From Cupriavidus sp. D384 (GTDB lineage: Bacteria > Pseudomonadota > Gammaproteobacteria > Burkholderiales > Burkholderiaceae): a DNA stretch of 64,000 nt. A program made the translations under genes and the position numbers. The stretch's first letter is position 1; each line of letters starts with the position of its first letter. Below are positions 8,981-17,469 of the stretch, in pieces. Location of the stretch: NCBI RefSeq assembly GCF_001652915.1, contig NZ_BBQI01000094.1:27144-91143 (forward strand), given 5' to 3'. Below the pieces are notes generated by a model. That model was not told the DNA's origin and did not search any database. It saw nothing but the letters and a program-made list of their open reading frames with translations.

Positions 8981-9499
8981 TCAGGCGGCCTGCTGGCGAA
9001 GCAGGTCCAGATAGGCGCCCTCGATCAACGCTTCAGGCGCCACGCCCAGCCGCGCCATCAGCGCGTGGGCCTCCGCCACGCCGGCATCGGCTGCCTCGCC
9101 GTCGTGCAGTACCACTTCCAGTTCCAGGAAATCGCCCAGACCTTCCACGCGGTCCAGATGCACGCGGGTGCGCCCCACCAGGAACAGCGTGCGCATCTTG
9201 CGCACCCGGCCGCTGATGCCATGCGCGGCGGTCAGCGCCTCGCGCAGCGTGTCGGGCGATGCCGTGGGCGACAGGATGTAGAAGCTCTCCTTCGGCCCCA
9301 TCTGGTCCGGCCGCGCGTAGAAGATCAGCTGGCCCGACGTTGCATCGAAGGCGCGCAGCTTGAGGCGCCCGTTCGGGCACGGGAAAAACGTGTCGTCCTG
9401 CTCGATCCGTTCGGGGCCTTTGGTGGCGATGGCCGCGGCGCGGGGCACCAGTGCGTCGACGCTGTCGATACGCGCCTTGATTTCCACATTGCGTGCCAT
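8981..9499 (-). CDS. CYTH-domain protein (class IV adenylate cyclase / triphosphatase family)
   Basis: 172 residues. The N-terminus MARNVEIKAR is the CYTH metal/phosphate signature in the variant where the first acidic residue of ExExK is Asn4, with Glu6 and Lys8 kept. Further tunnel residues are LKLRAF, KMRTLFLVGRTRVHLDRVEGLGDFLELE in outline (R..R.H.D...GLG.FLE.E). The family includes thiamine-triphosphatases, tripolyphosphatases and class IV adenylate cyclases; the activity here cannot be chosen from sequence. It converges on modC with a 3-bp gap and follows modE by 3 bp, so it is probably co-transcribed with modE. Confidence 0.85.
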   Translation of the reverse strand: MARNVEIKARIDSVDALVPRAAAIATKGPERIEQDDTFFPCPNGRLKLRAFDATSGQLIFYARPDQMGPKESFYILSPTASPDTLREALTAAHGISGRVRKMRTLFLVGRTRVHLDRVEGLGDFLELEVVLHDGEAADAGVAEAHALMARLGVAPEALIEGAYLDLLRQQAA

Positions 9500-9502
9500 G
9501 GC

Positions 9503-10306
9503 TCAGATCATCGTGCCCAGGATGACGCTGGACGCCTTGAAGATGGCCAGCGCGCGCACGCCTTCCTTCAGGTCCAGGTCGGCCAGCGCGCCGTTGTTGA
9601 TAATGGCCGCCACAGTGCCGCCGCCATCGAGTTCCAATACCACCTCGGCATTGACCGCTCCGGGCACCAGGCGGACCACCGTACCAGGCAACTGGTTGCG
9701 TGCGGAGAGACGCACGGCGGGGTCCGGCAGCCCGATCAGCACGGACGACGCCTTGACCAGTGCGAATGCCTCGGCACCCGGGGCCAGGCCCAGCGTCTCC
9801 ACGCTCTCGTGCGTGATGGTGGACACGATGCGCAGGCCGCCCGGCAGCGCCAGCGTGACTTCGTCATTGACGGCGCCGGCCCGCACGGCCTCCACGCGGC
9901 CGAACAGTTTGTTGCGCGCACTGGTCTGGATCATCATGCGTTGGATCAGGTGAATATCCTCGGGATTGGCATCGGACATCGCGCCGGCCCGTTCCAGGTG
10001 GGCGATGAAGCGCGCATGCTCGGCTTCCATGGCGCGGTAGGTGGCGATCAGCCGCCCCGCCCGTTCCGTAAGCCGTGTACCGCCGCCGCCCTTTCCGCCG
10101 GCAGCGCGTACCACCAGTGGCTCGCCGGCGCTGTTGTTCATGGCGTCGATGGCATCCCATGCGCCCTTGTAGCTGATGCCCACGGCGCGCGCGGCGGCCG
10201 TGATCGAGCCGTGTTCGCCGATGGCGGCCAGCAGCGCGATGCGGTCGCGGCCGCCCCAATCCTGCTTGCCGGCGCGAAACCAGATCGCGCCCTGGAGTTC
10301 GAGCAT
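9503..10306 (-). CDS. modE: Molybdate-responsive transcriptional regulator ModE
   Basis: 267 residues from the ATG at 10306 (E. coli ModE is about 262). A winged HTH occupies residues 15-85 (GRDRIALLAAIGEHGSITAA, then AVGISYKGAWDAIDAMNN). Two Mop domains follow: the first runs from TSARNKLFG (129) to LVKASSVLIG (192), the second from LSARNQLPG (200) to IFKASSVILG (264), with the paired SARN/KASS motifs that bind molybdate at the dimer interface. Longer upstream in-frame starts exist but add a Pro/Arg-rich stretch foreign to the family. The likely target is the dyad at 6624-6647. Confidence 0.95.
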   Translation of the reverse strand: MLELQGAIWFRAGKQDWGGRDRIALLAAIGEHGSITAAARAVGISYKGAWDAIDAMNNSAGEPLVVRAAGGKGGGGTRLTERAGRLIATYRAMEAEHARFIAHLERAGAMSDANPEDIHLIQRMMIQTSARNKLFGRVEAVRAGAVNDEVTLALPGGLRIVSTITHESVETLGLAPGAEAFALVKASSVLIGLPDPAVRLSARNQLPGTVVRLVPGAVNAEVVLELDGGGTVAAIINNGALADLDLKEGVRALAIFKASSVILGTMI

Positions 10307-10343
10307 GCGCTGACTCGTATGTAATGAAGGGAATGCGTATGGT

Positions 10344-10376
10344 ACCGCCAGACGCACCCGGTGCGTGACTGGCGGT
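10344..10376. terminator. Strong hairpin between the RRM gene and modE
   Basis: ACCGCCAG + ACGCAC pairs with GTGCGT + CTGGCGGT, with a 2-base bulge and a very small loop. It lies just after the RRM gene stop on the minus strand. There is no T-run, so it may be a Rho-assisted terminator or an mRNA-end stabiliser. Confidence 0.4.
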
Positions 10377-10386
10377 GGGCCTGGCG

Positions 10387-10629
10387 TCAGCTCTGGTGGG
10401 CGGGGATGTACCAGCGCATGACGCTGCCGGCAAAGTACTGCTTGTCGAACTGCCGCAGCAGGCGCCAGCAGGTGAATGGGTCGACTGCCAGGTCGACCCA
10501 CGCCCAGGGGTGGTTGGCGTCGCCATCGCGCACGATCTCGACGGAGTTCACCTTGGCGTAGTCCTTGAGTTTTTCGCGCAGCATTTCCTCGGTTACATCA
10601 CGATGCAGCCCGCGGATCAACACCTGCAT
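10387..10629 (-). CDS. Small RRM-like RNA-binding protein
   Basis: 80 residues. MQVLIRGLHRDVTEEMLREK has the beta1 (VLIRGL, RNP2-like) and helix 1 of an RNA recognition motif. The segment VNSVEIVRDGDANHPWAWVDLA gives beta2/beta3 with WAWVDL in the RNP1 place. The domain is complete but the C-terminus is short (FAGSVMRWYIP). A clear GGGGAGAGG ribosome site precedes the ATG at 10629. Bacterial single-RRM proteins bind RNA but are mostly uncharacterised. It stands alone downstream of the fabI homologue with a 91-bp gap. Confidence 0.72.
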   Translation of the reverse strand: MQVLIRGLHRDVTEEMLREKLKDYAKVNSVEIVRDGDANHPWAWVDLAVDPFTCWRLLRQFDKQYFAGSVMRWYIPAHQS

Positions 10630-10720
10630 GACAGCCTCTCCCCAGTTGGAAAGTGGTGATGCATGTATTCTAGGCCGCGCTTTGCCACGTGGCGGCCGGG
10701 CGATGCGGCTATCGCACGTT

Positions 10721-11500
10721 TCAAGCCATGATGTGTACGCCACCGTCCACGTACACGGTATTGCCCGATACGCGACGTGCATAGGGCGTGGCCAGGTACG
10801 CGGTGGTGAAACCGACATCCATGATGTCGACCAGTTCGCCCAGCGGCGCACGGCCGGCCGCCTCGGCCAGCAGGACATCGAAATCCTTGAGCCCGGACGC
10901 CGCACGCGTCTTGAGCGGCCCTGGCGAGATCGCATGCACGCGGATGCCCCGGGGTCCAAGCTCGTAGGCCAGGTAGCGGCAGGTGGCCTCCAGCGCGGCC
11001 TTGACGGGCCCCATCAGATCGTAGTTCGGCACCACGCGGTTGGCGCCGTCATAGCTCATCGCGAACATCGTGCCGCCCTGTCCCATCAGCGGCACGGCCC
11101 GGCGCGCCATGCGGATGAACGAATGGCACGATACGTCCATGGCCCGCGCAAAACCGGTGGCCGACGATTGCAGCAGCCCGCCTTGCAGATCCGCCTTCGG
11201 CGCAAAGGCCACCGAATGCACGACCGAGTCGAGCCGCCCCCAGACCTCGCCAATGCGCGCGAACAGCGCGTCCATCTGCGCGTCGTCTTCCACATTCAGC
11301 GGCATCAGGATCGGCGACGCGATCTGCTCGGCCAGCGGCGCCACATGCGGGTAGGCCTTGTCGTTCAGATAGGTCAGCGCCACCTCGGCGCCCATCTCGT
11401 GAAATGCGCGTGCGCAGCCCCAGGCAATGGAGTCCTCGTTGGCGACGCCAACGACGAGCACGCGATTGCCGGACAGCGGGGGACTAGGAACCTGGAGCAT
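10721..11500 (-). CDS. fabI: NADH-type enoyl-ACP reductase, FabI homologue
   Basis: 259 residues. The divergent SDR features of FabI are visible: the N-terminal nucleotide loop VVGVANEDSIAWG (16-28), HSVAFAPK (95-102), and the catalytic Tyr-x6-Lys (Tyr160, Lys167 in NYDLMGPVK). The C-terminus is VYVDGGVHIM. FabI reduces the trans-2 double bond in each cycle of fatty-acid elongation. A GGGAGG ribosome site sits 8 bases before the ATG. Its place downstream of a PhaC-like gene and opposite pta-ackA, away from other fab genes, suggests a second, specialised FabI rather than the housekeeping copy; I cannot check whether another exists in the genome. Confidence 0.88.
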   Translation of the reverse strand: MLQVPSPPLSGNRVLVVGVANEDSIAWGCARAFHEMGAEVALTYLNDKAYPHVAPLAEQIASPILMPLNVEDDAQMDALFARIGEVWGRLDSVVHSVAFAPKADLQGGLLQSSATGFARAMDVSCHSFIRMARRAVPLMGQGGTMFAMSYDGANRVVPNYDLMGPVKAALEATCRYLAYELGPRGIRVHAISPGPLKTRAASGLKDFDVLLAEAAGRAPLGELVDIMDVGFTTAYLATPYARRVSGNTVYVDGGVHIMA

Positions 11501-11586
11501 GAGCAAACCTCCCGTTGTTTGCCATTCTGCTGGCCTGCCCTCCGTCCGCGGTGCGCGGCACAGGCGGGAAGGCCAGCGACATACCG

Positions 11587-13908
11587 CTACGCCTGCGCTT
11601 CCTGCGTGGCCTTGCCGTTGCCGTGGTCGGTGCCTAACACCTCGGCCACTTCCCGGTAGCGGGCCAGCCATTCCGCATCGAGCGGGCCGCCAACCGTCAG
11701 CACGCGATGCGCCAGCACCATGATGCGGCGGCGCTCCTTCATCTCGGGCACCAGTGCCGGCAACGCCTGGATGGCGCCTTCCGGGTCCAGGCTGACGATA
11801 TAGCTCTGCCGCCGCACCGCTTCCTTGAAGTCCGCCAGCGTGATGCGCTGTTCCGGCGGGTTCTCCCGCGCCAGCTTGCGCAGCAGGTTGAACGGGCGCT
11901 CCTCGATGGCCGAGCGCCCCTGCGTCACATAGGACAGCACGCGCAGGAAGGCATCGAGCGCCGTGCCGGTACCGATGTCGCGCTCGGCCTCGCGCCGGCG
12001 CAATTCGGCCACCTCCTTGCGCAGGGCCGTAATGGCGGGCGACTCCGGCGCCTTCGGCGTGGCGGTCATACCCAGCATGGCGGGCAGCCATGGCGTGGCG
12101 TAGATCGACTCGAACATGCGCTCCTGCCAGGCGTCGCGCGCATCGCGGTACTGGTCCAGCGAACGCACGATCTGGTCGGACACGGCCTTCTGCATCGCCA
12201 GGAACGGATTGTCGGCGGACACCGGCTGGCGCGCGTCGCGCACGGCCGGCGCCATCGCGGCCACCCACTGCATCCACGGATTGCCGTCGGCGAACAGCGA
12301 GCGTTCCAGCCGCGACGGGTGGATCGCACGAATACCCTCGGCCGTTGCCTCGTTCGACATGGCCCGGACCACCGGCGAGGCGTACGTATCGTAGAGGTGC
12401 TGGTTGATTTCGGCCACGCGGCGCACGACCTCGAACGGCTGCTCGTCCTCTCGACCGTCGTCCAGCGCGAGGATGTCGTCGATGGTCCGGCGCTCGAAGC
12501 GCACCAGGTAGCGGCCCTCGATCAGTTCGCTGTGCGGGGAATCCGGCGCAACGTCCTCGATCTTCGCTTCGTACAGCCCCGGGGGCAGCACGTCGATAAG
12601 GTCGAGCGCGCAGAACAGTTCCGAGTGCTCCTTGTTGGCGACGCTGCCCGAGACGAAAATGCCCAGGTGCCCGATGGACGGATGCAGGCAATAGACGATG
12701 GTCTGCTGGTTGGCGACCAGTTCGTCCACGTTCGCATAGAGATCGGGAATCCAGTTCAGCGCCTGCTGCGGCGGCGTGATGTTGTCCCCCCAGGAGGCAA
12801 ACACGATCACCGGTGAGCGCACGTTGCGCAGGTCGATCACGGTCTGGCCGTCGCTGCTGCGCACTTCGCCGGCCGTCAGGTGGTTGCCGACGAACAGGTT
12901 CTGCACGATCCAGTCGATCTCGCCGCGGTTCATCAGGAAGTGCCCGCCCCACCAGCGCTCGAACTCCAGGAAGCGCGGCCCTTCCGTATCGACCCTGGCG
13001 TAGACGTTGTACAGCTTTTCCCAGAGCGTGTTCGACGGGTTCAGCTTCTCGAAATTCTGCACCAGCCAGGCGCCGTCGAAGCGGCCATTGCCCAGGTCAG
13101 CCGCCAGCGACGACAGCCACGTGCCCCCAAGCAGCCCGCCCGAATAGCGCATCGGATTCTTGCCGCGCACGCCCGACCAGTACGCCACGGGCGCACCGGC
13201 CAGCAGGATCGGCCCGGTCGCTTCCGGCGACGCGGCCGCCAGGATCAGCAGCGCCCATCCCGCCTGGCAATTGCCGACGACGAAGGGCTTGCCCGGCGCA
13301 TCGGGATGGCGCTCCGCCACCGCCTGCAGGAACTTGCCCTCTGTCCGCGCCACATCCTCGATCGTCTGGCCCGGACACGGGTCGCGGAAGAACGTGATGA
13401 AGTAGCACGGATGCCCGGTGCGGATCGCATTGCCGATCTCGCTGTCGGCCTTGAAGCCGCCGATGCCCGGGCCGTGCCCTGCCCGCGGGTCCATCACCAC
13501 GAACGGACGCTTGGTCATGTCGGTGGGATGCGCATCAGGCGGCACGATGCGCAACAGCGCGTAGTTGACCGGCCGGGGCAGGTCGCGCCCGTCCATCAGC
13601 ACTTCGTAGTCGAACACCAGCACGGGCGGCATGCCGCCGCGCTCGTGCTCCTCGGTCTCGTTGCCACGGCGGCGCAGGACATCCAGGAACAGGATGGAGC
13701 GCTGCCAGGCGTCGAGCCCGTATTCCCAGGCGGCCTGCGCCACCGGGTTCATCGGCACCGGCGGCAACATCGCAAAGGGGAAGGGAGAACTGGCTGAAGT
13801 GGGGGGCGTGGCCGGAGCAGTGGTGTCGGCCGGCTGGCCCGGCGTGGCGGCCTGGGCGGCGGCGTCCTGCCCGGACGTTTGCCCCGGAACAGGTTGGCGT
13901 GCATTCAT
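11587..13908 (-). CDS. DUF3141-type PhaC-like alpha/beta hydrolase
   Basis: 773 residues. A Pro/Thr/Ala-rich low-complexity N-terminus (1-50) precedes WEYGLDAWQRSILFLDVLRR, which resembles the start of PHA-synthase-associated proteins. The alpha/beta-hydrolase core has the elbow GNCQAGW with Cys214 as nucleophile, then FASWGDNITPP (Asp375) and SIGHLGIFVSG (His414). These give a Cys-Asp-His triad laid out as in class I PHA synthases (G-x-C-x-G lipase box). The C-terminal third (about 500-773) is helical and charged, with an IGTGTALDAFLRVLSYVTQG segment. No activity is established for the family to my knowledge. It lies 86 bp upstream of fabI and is divergent from pta-ackA. The start ATG at 13908 has AGGAGAAACGG ahead of it. 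Confidence 0.8.
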   Translation of the reverse strand: MNARQPVPGQTSGQDAAAQAATPGQPADTTAPATPPTSASSPFPFAMLPPVPMNPVAQAAWEYGLDAWQRSILFLDVLRRRGNETEEHERGGMPPVLVFDYEVLMDGRDLPRPVNYALLRIVPPDAHPTDMTKRPFVVMDPRAGHGPGIGGFKADSEIGNAIRTGHPCYFITFFRDPCPGQTIEDVARTEGKFLQAVAERHPDAPGKPFVVGNCQAGWALLILAAASPEATGPILLAGAPVAYWSGVRGKNPMRYSGGLLGGTWLSSLAADLGNGRFDGAWLVQNFEKLNPSNTLWEKLYNVYARVDTEGPRFLEFERWWGGHFLMNRGEIDWIVQNLFVGNHLTAGEVRSSDGQTVIDLRNVRSPVIVFASWGDNITPPQQALNWIPDLYANVDELVANQQTIVYCLHPSIGHLGIFVSGSVANKEHSELFCALDLIDVLPPGLYEAKIEDVAPDSPHSELIEGRYLVRFERRTIDDILALDDGREDEQPFEVVRRVAEINQHLYDTYASPVVRAMSNEATAEGIRAIHPSRLERSLFADGNPWMQWVAAMAPAVRDARQPVSADNPFLAMQKAVSDQIVRSLDQYRDARDAWQERMFESIYATPWLPAMLGMTATPKAPESPAITALRKEVAELRRREAERDIGTGTALDAFLRVLSYVTQGRSAIEERPFNLLRKLARENPPEQRITLADFKEAVRRQSYIVSLDPEGAIQALPALVPEMKERRRIMVLAHRVLTVGGPLDAEWLARYREVAEVLGTDHGNGKATQEAQA

Positions 13909-13967
13909 TTCCGTTTCTCCTTCGGGATTGGCGGAGTCAGAGGCGTGCAGCGTGGCGCAAACATCGC

Positions 13968-13987
13968 TTGCTGCGATGCAACAGCAA
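13968..13987. promoter_or_regulatory. Inverted repeat TTGCTG-N8-CAGCAA between DUF3141 and pta
   Basis: A perfect 6-bp inverted repeat with an internal TTGC/GCAA pair lies 60 bp upstream of the DUF3141 start. It may be a shared operator for the divergent operons. TGC-rich sites of this sort are reported for PHA regulators of the PhaR family, but that link is inference. The rest of the 270-bp gap (13909-14178) holds TATACT at 14095-14100 as a possible -10 for pta. Confidence 0.4.
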
Positions 13988-14178
13988 AAATCTACCAGCC
14001 TCGGCGCGGCGTGACAACCGTTACCAAAGTCCAATGCGAAAGTCGGCCTTGCACATGACAACAGCAAGTCATCGATACGACGCTCGCGTTCGCCTATACT
14101 GGCTCGAAACTGTTTGCGCAACGCAGCATCCGCATGCCTTGCCGGATGCTGTTCCGATGGATTTCCAGGTACCTGCCC

Positions 14179-15126
14179 ATGCCGACACCATCGTCCGACG
14201 ACAAGTACGCCCGGCTGCTTGCCCGCTGCGAGGGCCTTCCTCCCATCCCGACCGCCGTGGCTCATCCCTGCGACCACTCGTCGCTCGATGGCGCGCTGGA
14301 AGCCGCCCGGCTCGGGCTGATCGTGCCGATCCTGTGCGGCCCCGCCGCACGTATCCACGCCGTGGCCGAGGAACATGGCCTCGCCCTGGGCGACACCGCG
14401 ATCATCGACGCCGCGCACAGCCATGCGTCGGCGGAATGTGCGGTCGAGGCCGTGCGCACCGGCCGCGCCGAACTGCTGATGAAAGGCAGTCTGCACAGCG
14501 ACGAACTGCTGCACGCGGTGGCGCGCAGCGCCAGCGGGCTGCGCACCGAGCGACGCCTGTCGCACGTGTTCGCGATGGACGTGCCCAGCTATCACAAGCC
14601 GCTGTTCATCACCGATGCGGCGGTCAACATCTTTCCCACGCTGAACGAGAAGGCGGACATCGTACGCAATGCCATCGACCTCGTGCGCGTGCTCGGGGTC
14701 GATCGGCCCAAGGTGGCAATCCTGTCGGCGGTGGAGACCGTAACCGACAAGATCCCGTCGACGATCGACGCCGCCGCGCTCTGCATGATGAGCCTGCGTG
14801 GGCAGATCGAAGGCGGCCTGCTCGACGGCCCGCTGGCGTTCGACAACGCGATCAGCAAGGCCGCGGCCGACACCAAGGGCATCAAGTCGGACGTGGCGGG
14901 CGATCCCGACATCCTGCTCGTGCCGGACCTGGAGGCCGGCAACATGCTGGCGAAGCAGCTGACGTTCCTGGCCGGCGCGGAAGCCGCGGGCATCGTGCTG
15001 GGTGCGCGCGTGCCGGTCATCCTGACCAGCCGCGCCGACAGCGTACGTGCCCGCATCGGCAGCTGCGCCATCGCGGTGCTGCTGGCGCATGCGCGGCGCA
15101 CCTCGCAAACCACCGTACCGGCCTGA
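14179..15126 (+). CDS. pta: Phosphate acetyltransferase (short PTA/PTB type)
   Basis: 315 residues from the ATG at 14179. It is the short catalytic form without the DRTGG regulatory region. Visible family pieces are VPILCGPAARI, GRAELLMKGSLHSDELLHAV (the MKG motif of the CoA/acyl-phosphate site), HVFAMDVPSYHKPLFITDAAVN, TVTDKIPSTIDAA and PDILLVPDLEAGNMLAK. The enzyme interconverts acetyl-CoA and acetyl-phosphate. It is followed after 12 bp by ackA, so the pair makes an acetate activation or overflow route. In-frame ATGs at 14134 and 14146 are possible, but their added residues (MPCRMLFRWISRYLP) are not family-like. Confidence 0.93.
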   Translation: MPTPSSDDKYARLLARCEGLPPIPTAVAHPCDHSSLDGALEAARLGLIVPILCGPAARIHAVAEEHGLALGDTAIIDAAHSHASAECAVEAVRTGRAELLMKGSLHSDELLHAVARSASGLRTERRLSHVFAMDVPSYHKPLFITDAAVNIFPTLNEKADIVRNAIDLVRVLGVDRPKVAILSAVETVTDKIPSTIDAAALCMMSLRGQIEGGLLDGPLAFDNAISKAAADTKGIKSDVAGDPDILLVPDLEAGNMLAKQLTFLAGAEAAGIVLGARVPVILTSRADSVRARIGSCAIAVLLAHARRTSQTTVPA

Positions 15127-15138
15127 GGAGTCCCCGGC

Positions 15139-16362
15139 GTGAGCACACCCCATCCCGTCATTCTCGTTGTCAACGCCGGTTCGTCGAGCGTCAAGGTATC
15201 GATCTACGTGGTGCCCGACGCGGCGCACGAGAACGTCGACATCCAGCCGTCGCTGGCCGCGCATGGTCAGATCGAAGGCATCGGCGTGGCGCCGCGCCTG
15301 GTGGCCAGCATGGCCGATGGCCGCGAGGTTACCGACCAGAAATTTCCCGTCGAGCAGGTGGCGGACCACGACGCCGCGTTCAGGCTGATCCGCCTGACGC
15401 TGAGCGTGGCGCTGCGCGATACGCCGCCTGTCGCCATCGGCCATCGCGTGGTACATGGCGGCAGCGACTTTGCCGATGCGGTACGCATCGACGATGAGGT
15501 GATTGCCAAGCTGGAAACGCTGGTGCCGCTGGCGCCGCTGCACCAGCCGCACAACCTGACCGCGATCCGTGCGATCCGCGCCGCCGCGCCCGAACTGCTG
15601 CAGGTGGCCTGCTTCGATACGGCGTTCCATGTGGGCCGCGACGAACTGGCGCAGCTGATGGCCCTGCCCTACGAGTACTACGAGCGGGGCGTGCGCCGCT
15701 ATGGCTTTCACGGCCTGTCGTACGCGTATATCGCGCGCCGCCTCAGGCAGGTGGCTCCCGACCTGGCCGAAGGTCGTGTCATCGTGGCACACCTGGGCAA
15801 CGGCGCCAGCCTGTGCGCGATGCACGGCGGCAAGAGCGTGGATTCGACCATGGGCCTGACCGCGCTCGACGGCATGCCGATGGGCACGCGCTGCGGGTCG
15901 ATCGATCCTGGCGCGGTGCTGTACCTGGCCGCACAGGGCATGAGCGCCGACGCGATCCAGTCGATGCTGTATGGGCAATCGGGGCTGAAGGGTATCTCGG
16001 GCATCAGCAGCGACATGCGTGCGCTGCTGGCAAGCGACAGCCCGCGCGCAAAGCTGGCCGTCGATTTCTACGCGTATCGCGCCGCCCAGGAAATCGGCAA
16101 GCTGGCGGTTACGCTTGGCGGCCTGGACGCCCTGGTCTTCACGGCCGGCATCGGCGCCAATTCGCCCGATATTCGCGCCCGCATCTGCGCGCACCTGACC
16201 GACCTGTTCGGCGTCTCGCTGGACCCCACCGCCAACGGCGACAACTGCCAGCGTGTGAGCCGCGATGCGAGCCGTATCCCGGTACTGGTGCTGCCCACTG
16301 ACGAGGAAGGCATGATCGCGCTGTCGACGGCGCGTATCCTGCGCGACTGCGGCGGACTATGA
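15139..16362 (+). CDS. ackA: Acetate kinase
   Basis: 407 residues with a GTG start preceded by GAGGAG at 8 bases. Characteristic motifs are VVNAGSSSVKVSIY (phosphate loop), GHRVVHGG, CFDTAFH, RRYGFHGLSYAYIA, IVAHLGNGASLCA, STMGLTALDGMPMGTRCG and FTAGIGANSP. It converts acetyl-phosphate and ADP to acetate and ATP, or the reverse. Probably one transcript with pta. The 3' end meets the convergent phosphatase gene with a 4-bp gap. Confidence 0.96.
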   Translation: MSTPHPVILVVNAGSSSVKVSIYVVPDAAHENVDIQPSLAAHGQIEGIGVAPRLVASMADGREVTDQKFPVEQVADHDAAFRLIRLTLSVALRDTPPVAIGHRVVHGGSDFADAVRIDDEVIAKLETLVPLAPLHQPHNLTAIRAIRAAAPELLQVACFDTAFHVGRDELAQLMALPYEYYERGVRRYGFHGLSYAYIARRLRQVAPDLAEGRVIVAHLGNGASLCAMHGGKSVDSTMGLTALDGMPMGTRCGSIDPGAVLYLAAQGMSADAIQSMLYGQSGLKGISGISSDMRALLASDSPRAKLAVDFYAYRAAQEIGKLAVTLGGLDALVFTAGIGANSPDIRARICAHLTDLFGVSLDPTANGDNCQRVSRDASRIPVLVLPTDEEGMIALSTARILRDCGGL

Positions 16363-16366
16363 CGCC

Positions 16367-17161
16367 CTACGACGCGAGGTAGTGTTCCCGCAGCAATGCG
16401 GTGTCCACGCCGAGGTCGTCGGCCAGGAACCGTTCGAGGCTGCCGTACGTCGCGGTGATCGCGTCCAGCGATGCCCCGAGGTATTCGGGGCGCACCTCCA
16501 GCAGCGGCAGCATCGCATCGGCCGTCACACCGATCTGCCCCACGCCGGCCAGCATCCTTTCATTGAAACGCTGGTTCCAGTGGTTCGATTCGAGGTAGTT
16601 GGCCACGATCTCGTCCTGCGACACCCCGAGCGCGCTCAGCAGCAGCAGCGACGCAAATCCGGTGCGGTCCTTGCCCGCCGTGCAGTGGTAGTAGAGCGTC
16701 TTGCCCGCTTCGGCATGCCGCATGAACGTACCGAACGCGTCGCGATAGCGCACCGGAAAATCCCGATACACGTCGAGCATGAAGCCGTGCATCTGCGCGG
16801 CATTGCTGGCACGCAGGCGCGGCAGCAGCACGTCCATCGACATCGTGCCGTCGAGCACTGGCACTGCCAGCCATTCGAACCGCTCGCCGAAGGCTTCCTC
16901 GGCGGGCGACTTCTCGCCTGACGACCGGAAGTCGACCACGATGTCCAGCTGCAATGCGTGCAGCTTGTCGAGATCCGCGGCACAACCGAGTGCGGGATTG
17001 GCACTGCGATACAACTTGTTCTGCCGGATGTGACGTCCCGCATGACCAGCCAGCCCGCCCAGGTCGCGGGCGTTGGCAATGGTCTCCAGGTCCAGGCAAG
17101 GCCGCATGGCGGCGACCGCGCAATTTTCAGTTTGGGTCTGCATGGCTTGTTGGCGCATCAC
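16367..17161 (-). CDS. Tyrosine/serine protein phosphatase (Y_phosphatase3 type)
   Basis: 264 residues. The catalytic P-loop HCTAGKDRTG places the nucleophile at Cys160 and the phosphate-binding Arg at 166, matching the C(x)5R signature of dual-specificity and lipid-phosphatase-like enzymes. The N-terminal NARDLGGLAG and KLYRSANPA are also typical of this bacterial group (MptpB-like). FRSSGEKSPAEEA carries the usual general-acid region. Substrates may be phosphoproteins or phosphoinositides and cannot be inferred. Alternative starts are Met2 and Met7. Divergent from the DASS transporter across 308 bp. Confidence 0.85.
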   Translation of the reverse strand: MMRQQAMQTQTENCAVAAMRPCLDLETIANARDLGGLAGHAGRHIRQNKLYRSANPALGCAADLDKLHALQLDIVVDFRSSGEKSPAEEAFGERFEWLAVPVLDGTMSMDVLLPRLRASNAAQMHGFMLDVYRDFPVRYRDAFGTFMRHAEAGKTLYYHCTAGKDRTGFASLLLLSALGVSQDEIVANYLESNHWNQRFNERMLAGVGQIGVTADAMLPLLEVRPEYLGASLDAITATYGSLERFLADDLGVDTALLREHYLAS

Positions 17162-17342
17162 ACGATACGCATTCGAAATAGTTCAGCATCGGCACCAATT
17201 ATTTCAGATCGGCGGCAGCGACGACACCATGGTTACCACGATATTCGTTCAGCCGTTGTCACGCCTGCAACAAGGCATTTCAGTCGACACCGGTTGACAC
17301 GGCAGAGCGTTGATCCAAGGCAAATTGGCAAGGGTCGTCGCC

Positions 17343-17371
17343 TTGGCACCGAGTGACGCCATTCACATAAT
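17343..17371 (+). promoter_or_regulatory. Sigma-70-type promoter for the DASS transporter operon
   Basis: TTGGCA (17343-17348), 17-bp spacer, CATAAT (17366-17371), about 98 bp before the transporter start. It is the best promoter in the 308-bp gap 17162-17469, which otherwise shows no gene or long dyad. Confidence 0.5.
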
Positions 17372-17469
17372 GACCCTATGTCGAACGCGACGAACCACGC
17401 GTCGCGACGCAAGGCGACACGACAAGACACGACGCGTTTGACAGGCCGATCCGTTCCAAGGACTTCGCA

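Noticed and set aside
11501..12952. Upstream extension of the fabI frame
   Set aside because: It runs out of frame through the DUF3141 gene; the fabI ATG at 11500 has GGGAGG.
13909..16194. Upstream extension of the DUF3141 frame across pta-ackA
   Set aside because: The frame stays open by base composition, but the extra sequence is the antisense of pta and ackA. The ATG at 13908 with a ribosome site is the real start.
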